From assembly GCF_004784475.1 (NCBI RefSeq), contig NZ_SRRT01000002.1, positions 434,001 through 498,000 of the forward strand: DNA of 64,000 nucleotides, written 5' to 3'. The stretch is from Streptomyces bauhiniae. Its GTDB lineage: Bacteria; Actinomycetota; Actinomycetes; Streptomycetales; Streptomycetaceae. A program made the position numbers and the translations under genes. This document shows positions 9,567 to 17,787 of this stretch, one piece after another. How positions within the stretch are numbered: position 1 is the stretch's first letter; each line of letters begins with the position of its first letter. The notes below the pieces were generated by a model that saw only the letters and a program-made list of their open reading frames with translations, made no database searches and was not told the origin of the DNA.

Positions 9567-9690
9567 CCCCGCGCATGCCGGGACCGCATGGCGGCATCAG
9601 GGTTTTCTATTACGTACGGCCTGTCATCAGCGCGCATGATGGCCGAGGCCCGCCATGCTGCCCGCCCATACCCCTCGCCGAGGAGAACCT

Positions 9691-10563
9691 ATGCCCCCCA
9701 CACCGAGCGGACTCGCCTCCCACGTGGAGTCGTGGAGTCCCGCGCCGGTCACCGAGGACGACGTCCTCTCGCCCGCTCCGGCCGCAGCGCTGTCGGCCCT
9801 GTTGGACGTGCCGGAGACCGCGGTGCGGGCCGGAGACGCCCTGCCGCCGCTGTGGCACTGGCTGTACTTCCTGGGCGCGCCCGCGCAGCGGGAGCTGGGC
9901 GAGGACGGACACCCCCGGCACGGTCACTTCCTGCCGCCGGTCCCCGACCGGCAGCGGATGTTCGCCGGCGGCCGGTGTGAGGTGCGGGAGCCGTTGATCG
10001 TCGGCGAACCCGTCCAGCGGATCAGCGGCCTGGCCACGGTGACCGCCAAGCGGGGCGGCACCGGCGAACTCCTCTTCGTCACCGTGCGCGCCGAATACCT
10101 CCAGGCGGGCCGTACCCGCGTGGTCGAGGAGCAGGACATCGTCTACCGGTCCGGGCGTGCCGCCGGCGCTCACCCGGCGGCCCTCGACCCGCTCGCCGAG
10201 CCGCTCGCCGAGGAGACCTGGCTGCTGCCGCTCCAGCCCGACCCGACCCTGCTGTTCCGGTTCAGCGCGCTCACCGCCAACGCCCACCGCATCCACTACG
10301 ACGCCCCGTACGCCCGCGAGGCGGAGGGTTACCCCGGTCTGGTGGTGCACGGCCCGCTGCTGGTGCTCGCCATGCTCGAACCGCTGCGCCGCGAGGCCCC
10401 CGCCCGGCAGGTGCGGTCCGTCTCCTACCGACTGCGGCGCCCGGCCTTCGCGGGCGAGCGCCTGCTGGTCGCCGGGTCCCCGACGGGCGACGGCGGTGCC
10501 GCCCTGCGCGTCGCCACGCACCGCGAGGAACGGCACGCCACGGCGGAGGTGACGTTCGCATGA
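9691..10563 (+). CDS. MaoC-like / HTD2-type acyl-CoA hydratase
   Basis: A 290-residue double hot-dog protein: an N-terminal FAS1-like dehydratase half (WHWLYFLGAPAQRELGEDGHPRHGHFLPPVPD) and a C-terminal MaoC half with 'RFSALTANAHRIHYDAPYAREAEGYPGLVVHGPLL', where the Asn/His of 'TANAHRIHYD' form the hydratase site. This architecture is that of itaconyl-CoA and mesaconyl-CoA hydratases. GAGGAG precedes ATG at 9691, and the stop overlaps the start of the CitE-like lyase by four bases (ATGA), so hydratase and lyase are translationally coupled. Confidence 0.87.
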   Translation: MPPTPSGLASHVESWSPAPVTEDDVLSPAPAAALSALLDVPETAVRAGDALPPLWHWLYFLGAPAQRELGEDGHPRHGHFLPPVPDRQRMFAGGRCEVREPLIVGEPVQRISGLATVTAKRGGTGELLFVTVRAEYLQAGRTRVVEEQDIVYRSGRAAGAHPAALDPLAEPLAEETWLLPLQPDPTLLFRFSALTANAHRIHYDAPYAREAEGYPGLVVHGPLLVLAMLEPLRREAPARQVRSVSYRLRRPAFAGERLLVAGSPTGDGGAALRVATHREERHATAEVTFA

Positions 10564-11369
10564 CGTACTTCCCCAGCCGTCTCCAGACCGCGCGCGGCTT
10601 CCTCTTCGTGCCCGGTGACCGGCCGGACCGGTTCGCCAAGGCGGCGGCCTCCGGCGCGGACGCGGTCATCGTGGACCTGGAGGACGCGGTCGCTGCTTCG
10701 GACAAGGACCGGGCCCGCGCCCACGCCGCCGAGTGGTTCGCGGCGGGCGGCAGTGCCGTGCTCCGGGTCAACCCGCCGGGCACCACCTGGTTCGGGGCGG
10801 ACCTGGAAGTGGCCGCCCGGCACGGTGTGCCGGTGATGGTGCCCAAGTCCGAGGACCCGGCCGTGCTCACGGACATCGGCCGCCTCACCGGCGGCGCGTG
10901 CCCGCTGATCCCCCTGGTCGAGACGGCGGCCGGGATCGAGGGGGCCGCAGCGGTGTGCGCCGCGCCCGGTGTGATCCGCGTGGCCTTCGGGAACGCCGAC
11001 TACTCCGCCCAGTTGGGCGTCGCCCACGACGACCACCTGGCCCTGGCGTACGCACGCTCCCGGCTGGTCTCGGCGTCGGCCGCCGCCGGCCTGTGCCCGC
11101 CGGTGGACGGTGTCACCACGAGCGTGCGGGACCTGGACGCGCTCACGGCCGATGTGACGCACGCCCGGCGCCTCGGGTTCAGCGGGAAGCTGTGCATCCA
11201 TCCGGCACAAGTCGACGGAGTGCAGACGGGATTCGCACCGAGCGAGGACGAACTGCGCTGGGCGCGTTCCGTGTTGGCGGCAGGCGAGTCCGTCACGGTG
11301 ATCGACGGGCAGATGATCGACAAGCCGGTGCTCGACCGCGCCCGGCGCGTCCTGGCGGCCGAGGGCTGA
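10560..11369 (+). CDS. CitE-like acyl-CoA lyase (HpcH/HpaI family)
   Basis: A 269-residue TIM-barrel lyase. Seen: FLFVPGDRPDRFAKA, AVIVDLEDAV, RVNPPGT, the catalytic/metal Glu in PLVETAAGI, Asp in FGNADYSAQLG, and the CoA-binding GKLCIHPAQV near the C terminus. Stand-alone CitE-like proteins cleave citramalyl-CoA (to acetyl-CoA and pyruvate) or malyl/methylmalyl-CoA. Coupled to the hydratase, it is the expected last step of the module. The barrel and active-site residues look intact. Confidence 0.88.
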   Translation: MTYFPSRLQTARGFLFVPGDRPDRFAKAAASGADAVIVDLEDAVAASDKDRARAHAAEWFAAGGSAVLRVNPPGTTWFGADLEVAARHGVPVMVPKSEDPAVLTDIGRLTGGACPLIPLVETAAGIEGAAAVCAAPGVIRVAFGNADYSAQLGVAHDDHLALAYARSRLVSASAAAGLCPPVDGVTTSVRDLDALTADVTHARRLGFSGKLCIHPAQVDGVQTGFAPSEDELRWARSVLAAGESVTVIDGQMIDKPVLDRARRVLAAEG

Positions 11370-11457
11370 CGGGCGGCAGAGGCCGGCCGCGCGGACCACG
11401 CACGCGGGCGGACCGGTGCGGGCGCTCGGGGCCATCTCCGGCCCGGTGACCCGCCGA

Positions 11458-11472
11458 TATACTGGCCGGATG
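11458..11472 (+). promoter_or_regulatory. Leaderless promoter of MarR gene
   Basis: TATACT (11458-11463) is followed by six bases and the ATG at 11470. This places the transcription start on the A of the ATG. No Shine-Dalgarno sequence is present. No good -35 is seen. Confidence 0.6.
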
Positions 11473-11934
11473 CACGAAGCGGACGCAGCTCTCGACCCCA
11501 CGGCGCCCGAGGCACCCCCGGAAGAACTGATGATCGCCGTGGAGCAGCTCGCCCGCTATGTGCGCCTGCGCGCCACCGCCGGCGGGCTGAGCACCGCTGC
11601 CTCCTCCACACTGGGCCGTCTGGGCAGGCAGGGCCCGCAGCGGCTCACCGCGCTGGCCCGCTCCGAAGGCGTCTCCCAGCCGAACATGACCCAGCTCATC
11701 ACGCGCATGGAACGCGCGGGGCTGGTCCGCCGCGTCGCCGACGACAGCGACGGCCGGGTCGTGCTGGTGGAGGCGACCGACAGCGGGCTTGAGCTCTTCC
11801 GGGCCCGGCACGCCGAGCGGTCCGCGGCCCTGGGGCATCTCATCGACCGGCTGAGCGAGCCGGAGCAGCACGCCGTGAAGGCGGCGCTCCCCGCTCTCGC
11901 CCGGGTGATCAGGGAGAGTCAGCCGGCGGACTGA
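11470..11934 (+). CDS. MarR family transcriptional regulator
   Basis: A 154-residue winged-helix regulator with the MarR core LTALARSEGVSQPNMTQLITRMERAGLVRRVADDSDGRVVLVEATDSG (recognition helix then wing). The frame opens earlier, but only the ATG at 11470 has promoter spacing, as a leaderless start. It is convergent with the FUSC exporter gene (28 bases between stops), a pairing repeated at 17332-20312, so the exporter is a possible target. Confidence 0.88.
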   Translation: MHEADAALDPTAPEAPPEELMIAVEQLARYVRLRATAGGLSTAASSTLGRLGRQGPQRLTALARSEGVSQPNMTQLITRMERAGLVRRVADDSDGRVVLVEATDSGLELFRARHAERSAALGHLIDRLSEPEQHAVKAALPALARVIRESQPAD

Positions 11935-11962
11935 GCCGCCGGGCCCCTCCGGACGGACGCGC

Positions 11963-14041
11963 TCACGCCGCGCCGGCGGCCGGGTCGAGCCGGTGCCGTC
12001 CGTGCTCGGGCCGCCGGTCCTCGACCGCGCGCTCCAGTTCGGCCATGGCGTCCGCGACCCGTGCGAACAGCTCGCGGTCGGGCTCGGCCGCAGGGTCCAG
12101 CGCGAGGAGTTCCAGCGGCTGGACCTCGGGTACGGCTTCGGATGCCGCGCCCGTCTCGGCGCGCGTGGCCAGCCGGGTCAGCCGCTCGTGCAGGATCTCG
12201 GCGTGGCCGGCCGCCTCGGGGACCGGCGCCCGGTCCGGCTCGGGCAGGTGTGCGGCCAGCAGCGCGGTGCCCTTGGTGAGTTCGCGGGTGGCGCGGGACA
12301 GGGCTGCCAGCCGGGAGCCGCTCCACCGGGCGCGGTGGTGGACCGGTTCGGACGCGGCCTCGGTGGCGGCCTCCTGGTAGCGGCGGCGGGCGAGACGTGC
12401 TTCGTGCCGCAGTCCGGCCAGGGCGTCCCGGTCGGCGCCGGTGGGGTCCGCCCACACGCGTACGACGGCTTCGAGGTGCCGGGCTTCGCACCTGGTCCAC
12501 TCCCCCAGCAGCCGGGGCAGCCGGTCGGTGTGCCAGGTGGGCCACAGGAACTGGACGGCCACGGCGATGGCGGCGCCGATCAGCGTGTCGACGGTGCGGC
12601 TCCAGGCGCTGGCGCCGCTGCCGCCGATGTAGGCGACGACGGCCGTGATGCAGATGATGACCGGTGCCTGTCCGACGCTGCGCAGCACCAGGTAGCCGAA
12701 GATCAGCACGACCACCAGGACCGCGTGCAGCAGGCGGTCGTCGGGCAGCATGACCAGCGCCCAGCCGAGGAGGCCGCCGACGACGGCGCCCGAGCTGCGG
12801 CTCACCGCCCGGCCGACGGTGTGACCGAAGGTGGGGACGAGGACGACGGCGGCCGTCAGGAAGGCCCAGACGGCGTGGCTGCTCACCCCGAGTCCGCCCC
12901 AGTCACCGGTGGCGCGGCCGACGGCCTCGGCGAGGGTGGCGGCGAACGCCAGGCGCAGGGCGTGCCGCAGTGCGGGCGAGTCCGTGCGGAACTCGGCGCG
13001 CAGTTGTCCGAGGCCCCGGGTGAGGAAGCCGGACAGTGCGTGCGGCCCGGTCAGCTCGGCGTGCTGCCAGGAGGCCCCGGCGTCGCGGGAGACGGGCAGC
13101 GAGGCCACGCGCCGGGCCTCGTCGAGGAGGTCGCCGAGTGCGCGGAGGGTGGCCTCAAGGGGCTCGCCGGGGCGCGGTTCGGGAAGGTGCTCCGGCGCAT
13201 CGGTGACCGGCTTCCCGGACCGTACGGCAGTGGCGATGCCGGACAGGATGTCCGCGGCGGCGGTGTGACGGGCCTCGCGGACGGCGGGGTCGCCGTCGAC
13301 GGTGGATTCCAGTGCGCGGAGGTGGGGGACGAGGCGGTGTGCCTCGCCGAGCAGGGCGAACAGGGGTGCGGCGGCGGCCCGCGAGCGCTGCGGGACGGCG
13401 TCCAGGGTCTGGCGTGCGGTCAGCAGGGGCAGCGGCCAGGGCTGGTCCGGCGTCTGCCCCCGCGCGTAGGCGCGGGCGTCGGCGGCGAGCGCGTCGTAGA
13501 GCGCGGCCACCGCTTCGCGTTGCGCGGCGAACCGGGGGCCGTACGGCGGGAGGAGGTGGCAGAGGAAGCCGATGGCGCCGCCGACGGCGAGCCACTTCAC
13601 CTCGCTCAGGCCCGTGGTGACGTCGGGCGAGATGTCGGCGAAGGCCACCATCATGATCATCATGATGACGACCCGCATGCCGGGTCCGACACCGATGGTC
13701 AGCAGCAGGCCGCCGAGGAAGGTGCCGGCGAAGGCGAGGACGTAGAGGAGCCAGGGGGTCGCGTGCAGCCAGACGCCCAGGAGCGGCCCGGCGATGCAGA
13801 GCATGAGGGTGCTCGCGGCCGAGATGGCGACGCGGTTGCGGCGGCGGGGCACCAGCGAGCCCATACCGCTGAACCAGGCGCCGATGGCGGGCATCGGCTC
13901 GTTCGTGAGGTAGCCGACGACGGTCGCGGCGACCACGGCCACGGCGACCCTGAGCAGCGCCTCCGGGTTCTGGAAGGGGCGCCCCAGCTTGAAACCGTGA
14001 CGTACGGCGTCGAGGACCGCGCGCCGGTAGTGGACCAACAT
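11963..14041 (-). CDS. FUSC family (fusaric-acid/aromatic-acid) efflux membrane protein
   Basis: A 692-residue FUSC protein with two helix bundles. The N-terminal bundle (about 25-160: ALLRVAVAVVAATVVGYLTNEP, then LLYVLAFAGTFLGGLLLTIGVG) is followed by a cytosolic helical region, then a second bundle (about 365-510: HALRLAFAATLAEAVGRATGDWGG...HAVWAFLTAAVVLVPTFGHTVGRAVSRSSGAVVGG) and an Arg/Glu-rich helical tail. Family members export aromatic carboxylates. The ATG at 14041 was chosen because membrane homology starts just after it; the Shine-Dalgarno is weak. The frame is open far upstream, but that part is antisense to the ADH gene. Confidence 0.88.
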   Translation of the reverse strand: MLVHYRRAVLDAVRHGFKLGRPFQNPEALLRVAVAVVAATVVGYLTNEPMPAIGAWFSGMGSLVPRRRNRVAISAASTLMLCIAGPLLGVWLHATPWLLYVLAFAGTFLGGLLLTIGVGPGMRVVIMMIMMVAFADISPDVTTGLSEVKWLAVGGAIGFLCHLLPPYGPRFAAQREAVAALYDALAADARAYARGQTPDQPWPLPLLTARQTLDAVPQRSRAAAAPLFALLGEAHRLVPHLRALESTVDGDPAVREARHTAAADILSGIATAVRSGKPVTDAPEHLPEPRPGEPLEATLRALGDLLDEARRVASLPVSRDAGASWQHAELTGPHALSGFLTRGLGQLRAEFRTDSPALRHALRLAFAATLAEAVGRATGDWGGLGVSSHAVWAFLTAAVVLVPTFGHTVGRAVSRSSGAVVGGLLGWALVMLPDDRLLHAVLVVVLIFGYLVLRSVGQAPVIICITAVVAYIGGSGASAWSRTVDTLIGAAIAVAVQFLWPTWHTDRLPRLLGEWTRCEARHLEAVVRVWADPTGADRDALAGLRHEARLARRRYQEAATEAASEPVHHRARWSGSRLAALSRATRELTKGTALLAAHLPEPDRAPVPEAAGHAEILHERLTRLATRAETGAASEAVPEVQPLELLALDPAAEPDRELFARVADAMAELERAVEDRRPEHGRHRLDPAAGAA

Positions 14042-14071
14042 GGCGATGTTCCGCTTCTTTCCGCTGGACGC

Positions 14072-14102
14072 GGCCCCCTCGGCGTGCCGTGCCGAGGGGG
14101 CC
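14072..14102. terminator. Terminator hairpin after the ADH operon
   Basis: A perfect 12-bp stem (GGCCCCCTCGGC, 14072-14083, with 14091-14102) and a 7-base loop lie between the ADH stop (14146) and the FUSC start (14041), separating the two minus-strand transcripts. Confidence 0.65.
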
Positions 14103-14145
14103 GTCTTTCCTGGGCGTGCCCCGTTGGGTGAGGGGCGGGAGGGAC

Positions 14146-15264
14146 TCAGTCGAAGACGACGATTCCGCGGAGGTTCTTGCCCGCGTGCAGGTCGTGGTAG
14201 CCCTGCTGGATCTCGTCGAGCGAGTAGGTCCGGGTGATCATGTCGTCCAGGTTGAGCTTGCCCGCCCGGTACAGGTCGAGCAGCCGGTTGACGTCCCGGT
14301 TGCCGTTGGTGCCGCCGAACAGCGAGCCGACCAGGTGCTTCTGGTTGAGCGTCAGGTCGGACAGCGGGATCGGCGCCTCGTCGGCGGCGTGCGGGGCCAC
14401 CGAGGCGACGACGACGGTGCCGGCCTTGCGGACGGCGCGCAGCGCCTGGGCCACGATGGACGAGTCGCGTACGCCCACGGCGACGACGGCCGCGTCGGCG
14501 CCGTAGCCGCTGGTGAGCCCGCTCGCGAGCTCCGCGGCCTCGCCGACCGAGCCGGCGGCGTGGGTGGCGCCGAACAGCTTCGCGTTCTCCTGCTTGAAGG
14601 GCAGCGGGTCCACGGCGATGATGTTCGCCGCCCCGGCGTTCACCGCGCCCTGGAGGGCCGCCGCGCCGATGCCGCCGACGCCGATCACGATCGCGGTGTC
14701 GCCCGGCTGGATGGCGGCCAGGTTGACGGCCGAGCCCCAGCCGGTGCTGACGGCGCAGCCGACGAGGCACGCCTTGTCGAGCGGGATGTCCTTGTCGATC
14801 TTCACGACCGAGTTCAGGGACACCGTGGTGTGCTCGACGAAGGTGGAGATGCCGCACATCTGGCCGACGGGGGCGCCCTCGGGGGTGTGCAGCCGGTAGC
14901 TGCCGTCGGTCCAGCGCGGGCCGCGCAGGATGCCGTCCTTCAGGTCGCACAGGTTCTCCATGCCCGAGGCGCACCAGCGGCAGTGGCCGCAGGACGGGAT
15001 GGCGGTGAAGACGACGTGGTCGCCCACCTCGATGCCCTTGCTGTTCGGGAACGCCTTGGTGACGATGCCCGCGCCCTCGTGCCCGAGGGCGAAGGGGTAG
15101 GTGCCGACCGGTACGTCACCGGTCATGTGGTGGCTGTCGGAGTGGCAGAGCCCGGAGGCCACGAGCTTGACCTGGATCTCGTCCTGGCGGGGGTCGTCGA
15201 GCTCCAGCTCAACGACCTCCAGCTCGCCGGGGTTCTGCCGGATGACTGCTCCACGAGTACGCAT
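14146..15264 (-). CDS. Zinc-dependent (NDMA-dependent type) alcohol dehydrogenase
   Basis: A 372-residue class III-like medium-chain alcohol dehydrogenase. Catalytic zinc ligands are in GLCHSDSH and ALGHEGAG; structural-zinc cysteines are in CGHCRWCASGMENLC; the nucleotide fold shows VIGVGGIGAAALQGA. The 'CLVGCAVSTGWGSAVNLA' and long-chain length match the actinobacterial group annotated as NDMA-dependent alcohol dehydrogenases, which use a tightly bound NAD and often need an external or mycofactocin-type acceptor; no mycofactocin genes are in this window. GGAGATC precedes the ATG. It is the third gene of the ALDH operon. Confidence 0.9.
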   Translation of the reverse strand: MRTRGAVIRQNPGELEVVELELDDPRQDEIQVKLVASGLCHSDSHHMTGDVPVGTYPFALGHEGAGIVTKAFPNSKGIEVGDHVVFTAIPSCGHCRWCASGMENLCDLKDGILRGPRWTDGSYRLHTPEGAPVGQMCGISTFVEHTTVSLNSVVKIDKDIPLDKACLVGCAVSTGWGSAVNLAAIQPGDTAIVIGVGGIGAAALQGAVNAGAANIIAVDPLPFKQENAKLFGATHAAGSVGEAAELASGLTSGYGADAAVVAVGVRDSSIVAQALRAVRKAGTVVVASVAPHAADEAPIPLSDLTLNQKHLVGSLFGGTNGNRDVNRLLDLYRAGKLNLDDMITRTYSLDEIQQGYHDLHAGKNLRGIVVFD

Positions 15265-15318
15265 GTTCTGATCTCCGTCGATCTGTTGAATGTCGGGCAG
15301 GGGGGATGTGGGGCGTGG

Positions 15319-15660
15319 TTACGGCTGTGCTTCCACGCGAGGGGTGAGTTCCTCGTAGATGAGCCCGAGGCGCTCCGGGTGCAGCGCGGTGCTGATCACC
15401 ATGGCCGGGGTGTCGTACCGGGCGGCCAGTTCGTCGATCGACTTCTGGAGGTCGTCGGTCTCGATCTCATACAGGGCGAGGTACTGCCACGGGTAGGGCG
15501 CCTCGTTGCGCTGGGCGCCGGCGAGCTTGAAGCGCTGGGCGCCGACGAATCCGGGCACCTTGAGGGCGTCGTGGACGTGGGTGTTGGTGTACCACTCGTT
15601 GTACTCGTCCTCCCGGCCCTCGACCGGGTTGGTGAGCACGACATAGGTGTAGCGGGGCAT
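15319..15660 (-). CDS. Small dimeric alpha/beta-barrel (EthD/Dabb-like) protein
   Basis: A 113-residue protein with beta-alpha-beta repeats: MPRYTYVVLTNPVEGREDEYNEWYTNTHVHDALKVPGFVGAQRFKLA then YLALYEIETDD. The EYNEWY-NTHV-D---VPG-V-AQRF pattern is typical of dimeric alpha/beta-barrel proteins of the EthD/Dabb superfamily found in degradation operons. A catalytic role is not provable; His29 and His31 line the expected pocket. AAGGA precedes the ATG. It lies between ALDH (32-base gap) and ADH (54-base gap) in one operon. The longer upstream frame is antisense-like and was dropped. Confidence 0.78.
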   Translation of the reverse strand: MPRYTYVVLTNPVEGREDEYNEWYTNTHVHDALKVPGFVGAQRFKLAGAQRNEAPYPWQYLALYEIETDDLQKSIDELAARYDTPAMVISTALHPERLGLIYEELTPRVEAQP

Positions 15661-15692
15661 GGTGTGTTCCTTCGGGGGGTGGTGACGCGGGC

Positions 15693-17174
15693 TCAGCGGT
15701 CGAGCAGCGTGATGACCGACTTGGTCTCCAGGTACTCGTCCAGCCCCTCGGGGCCGTTCTCGCGGCCCCAGCCGGACTGCTTGTAGCCGCCGACGGGCAT
15801 CTGGACGCCGCCCGCGCGGTGGACGTTGATGCCGATCCGGCCGGTGCGCAGCTTGCGCGCGACGGTGTGGGCGGTGGCGATGTCGCGGGTCCACACGCTT
15901 CCGGCCAGGCCGTATTCGGTGTCGTTGGCCATGGCGACCGCCTCGGCCACGTCGGAGAAGGGGATGGCGCCGAGCACCGGGCCGAAGATCTCCTCGCGGA
16001 TCATCCGCATGGAGGGGTCGGCGTCGGCGACCACGGTGGGCTCGTAGTAGTAGCCCTTGTCGCCGACGCGGGAGCCGCCCGTGACGATGCGGGCGCCTTC
16101 CGCGATCCCGCTCTCCACGAATCCGGCGACCCGGTCCAGGTGCCGCTGGGAGATCAGCGGGCCGAGATCGACGCCGGACTCGGTGCCGTAACCGATCTTG
16201 AGTGCCGCCGCGTGCTCGGCGACGCCTTGGACGACGTCCTCGTAGATGTCCCGGTGGACGAGGAGACGGGTACCGGAGGTACAGATCTGGCCGGAGTTCC
16301 AGAAGATGCCCGCGGCGACACCGGGGATCACCGCGTCCAGGTCGGCATCGGGCAGCACGATCACCGGGGACTTGCCGCCCAGCTCCAGGGAGAGCTTCTT
16401 GAGGTTGCCCGCGGCGGCCTGCACGATCTTCTTGCCGACGGCGGTGGAGCCGGTGAAGCTCACCTTGTCGACATCGTCGTGCGAGGCCAGCGCGGCGCCC
16501 ACCGGTCCGTGGCCGGTGACGACATTGACGACGCCTTCGGGTACGCCCGCCTCCAGCAGCAGGCCGACGAGCGCGAGCACCGACAGGGACGCCTCCTCGG
16601 AGGGCTTCACCACACAGGTGCAGCCCGCCGCCAGCGCGGGCGCCAGCTTCATGGAGACACCGATGAGGGGGGCGTTCCAGGACACGATGAGTCCCGCGAC
16701 GCCGACCGGCTCCTTGTGCGTGATGCCCTGGAGCCTGCGTTCGCCGGGGCCGATCTCCACGGACTGGCCGTGGATCTTGTCGGCCCAGCCCGCGTAGTAG
16801 CGGAAGAGGTTGACCGCCTCGCCGAGCATGCCGCGCGCCGCCGGCACGGGCATGCCCACGTCGAGGCTCTCCAGCCGGGCCAGTTCGTCCGCGCGGGCCT
16901 CCAGCAGATCGGAGACGCGCCAGAGCACGACCGCCCTCTGCTGGCTGGACATCCCGGTCCAGCGCTCTTCCTCGAAGGCCCGCCGCGCCGCGCGCACGGC
17001 CGTGTCGACGTCCGCGGCGTCGCCCTCGGGGATGCGGGTGACCTCATCACCCGTCCCCGGGTCCACCACGGGGAACGTCTGCCCGGACCGGGCCGGGACC
17101 CAGGAGCCGTCGATCAGCATCCGCTCGGGCTCCACGAGCGAGCGGGGCACCGCAGCCCCGATCTCGACTGTCAT
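15693..17174 (-). CDS. Aldehyde dehydrogenase (NAD(P)+)
   Basis: A 493-residue ALDH of standard length. Motifs in order: SWNAPLIGVSMKLAPALAAG (Asn transition-state ligand), TCVVKPSEEA, FTGSTAVGKKI, LELGGKSP (general-base Glu), NSGQICTSGTRLLV (nucleophile Cys) and EEIFGPVLG. GAGGAG precedes ATG at 17174. It is the first gene of the operon with the barrel protein and the ADH, which together would convert an alcohol to its acid. A divergent MarR gene starts 157 bases away. Confidence 0.93.
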   Translation of the reverse strand: MTVEIGAAVPRSLVEPERMLIDGSWVPARSGQTFPVVDPGTGDEVTRIPEGDAADVDTAVRAARRAFEEERWTGMSSQQRAVVLWRVSDLLEARADELARLESLDVGMPVPAARGMLGEAVNLFRYYAGWADKIHGQSVEIGPGERRLQGITHKEPVGVAGLIVSWNAPLIGVSMKLAPALAAGCTCVVKPSEEASLSVLALVGLLLEAGVPEGVVNVVTGHGPVGAALASHDDVDKVSFTGSTAVGKKIVQAAAGNLKKLSLELGGKSPVIVLPDADLDAVIPGVAAGIFWNSGQICTSGTRLLVHRDIYEDVVQGVAEHAAALKIGYGTESGVDLGPLISQRHLDRVAGFVESGIAEGARIVTGGSRVGDKGYYYEPTVVADADPSMRMIREEIFGPVLGAIPFSDVAEAVAMANDTEYGLAGSVWTRDIATAHTVARKLRTGRIGINVHRAGGVQMPVGGYKQSGWGRENGPEGLDEYLETKSVITLLDR

Positions 17175-17331
17175 TGCCGTCTCTCCTCTCACCGCACTCA
17201 CTGCGAGCTCGAACCCGAGCACGAGATACATAATAGCAATATATAAATAGGTTATGCATGTGATCCGAGTCTCGCCCGGCTCGAAGGCGGGCGGGCCGCC
17301 TGCTTCCATAGGTTGCCTATATAATTTGCCT
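17175..17331. promoter_or_regulatory. Divergent ALDH/MarR control region with repeated ATAGGTT sites
   Basis: An AT-rich island in high-GC DNA. The inverted repeat CCATAGG (17306-17312) / CCTATGG (17329-17335) encloses the MarR -10 box; inside it is ATAGG-TTG-CCTAT (17308-17320). A matching half-site ATAGGTTAT (17247-17255) lies in the ALDH half of the spacer. This fits MarR binding that blocks both promoters and releases on binding a phenolic or aldehyde ligand. Confidence 0.6.
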
Positions 17332-17334
17332 ATG
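17320..17334 (+). promoter_or_regulatory. Leaderless promoter of MarR gene with consensus -10
   Basis: TATAAT (17320-17325), the exact bacterial consensus, is followed by six bases and ATG at 17332. No Shine-Dalgarno sequence is present. The box is buried in the inverted repeat described for the spacer, so a bound repressor would occlude RNA polymerase. Confidence 0.65.
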
Positions 17335-17787
17335 GACTCGCGGGCGCAGGATCAGCAGCGCATCACGCGGGCCGCGAAAGACCTGATGAGCGGCGTCGGC
17401 AGGCTGGGGCGCACGATGTACCGCATCGGTGACTTCGGCGTCCCGCACAGCCACGTCAACGTGCTGACCGCGTTGGAGTCCGGCCCGCTACGGGTCGGTG
17501 ACCTCACCCTGCCGACCGGGCTCACCCAGCCCAGGGTCACCGTCCTCCTCCAGGAGCTGGAGGAGCGCGGCCTGCTCGAACGCCATCGCTGCACCGAGGA
17601 CCGGCGCGCGATCCGCGCCCATCTCACGGAGCGCGGCCGCGAACTGCTCCACGAAGCCCGGCTGCGCATCGCGGCGGCCCTGCTCGACGCCCTGGGCACC
17701 CCGGCCGACGACGCCGAACGCATGGTCGCCTCGGCTCGAGAGACCGTCCTCACACTCGTCAACGCACTGGAATCCGAGGTTAGTTGA
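17332..17787 (+). CDS. MarR family transcriptional regulator
   Basis: A 151-residue MarR protein with wing-helix core LRVGDLTLPTGLTQPRVTVLLQELEERGLLERHRCTEDRRAIRAHLTERGRELL. The frame begins at 17254, but the ATG at 17332 fits a leaderless transcript. Its stop overlaps the start of the FUSC gene (TTGA), so regulator and exporter form one coupled unit, divergent from the ALDH/ADH operon. Confidence 0.9.
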   Translation: MDSRAQDQQRITRAAKDLMSGVGRLGRTMYRIGDFGVPHSHVNVLTALESGPLRVGDLTLPTGLTQPRVTVLLQELEERGLLERHRCTEDRRAIRAHLTERGRELLHEARLRIAAALLDALGTPADDAERMVASARETVLTLVNALESEVS

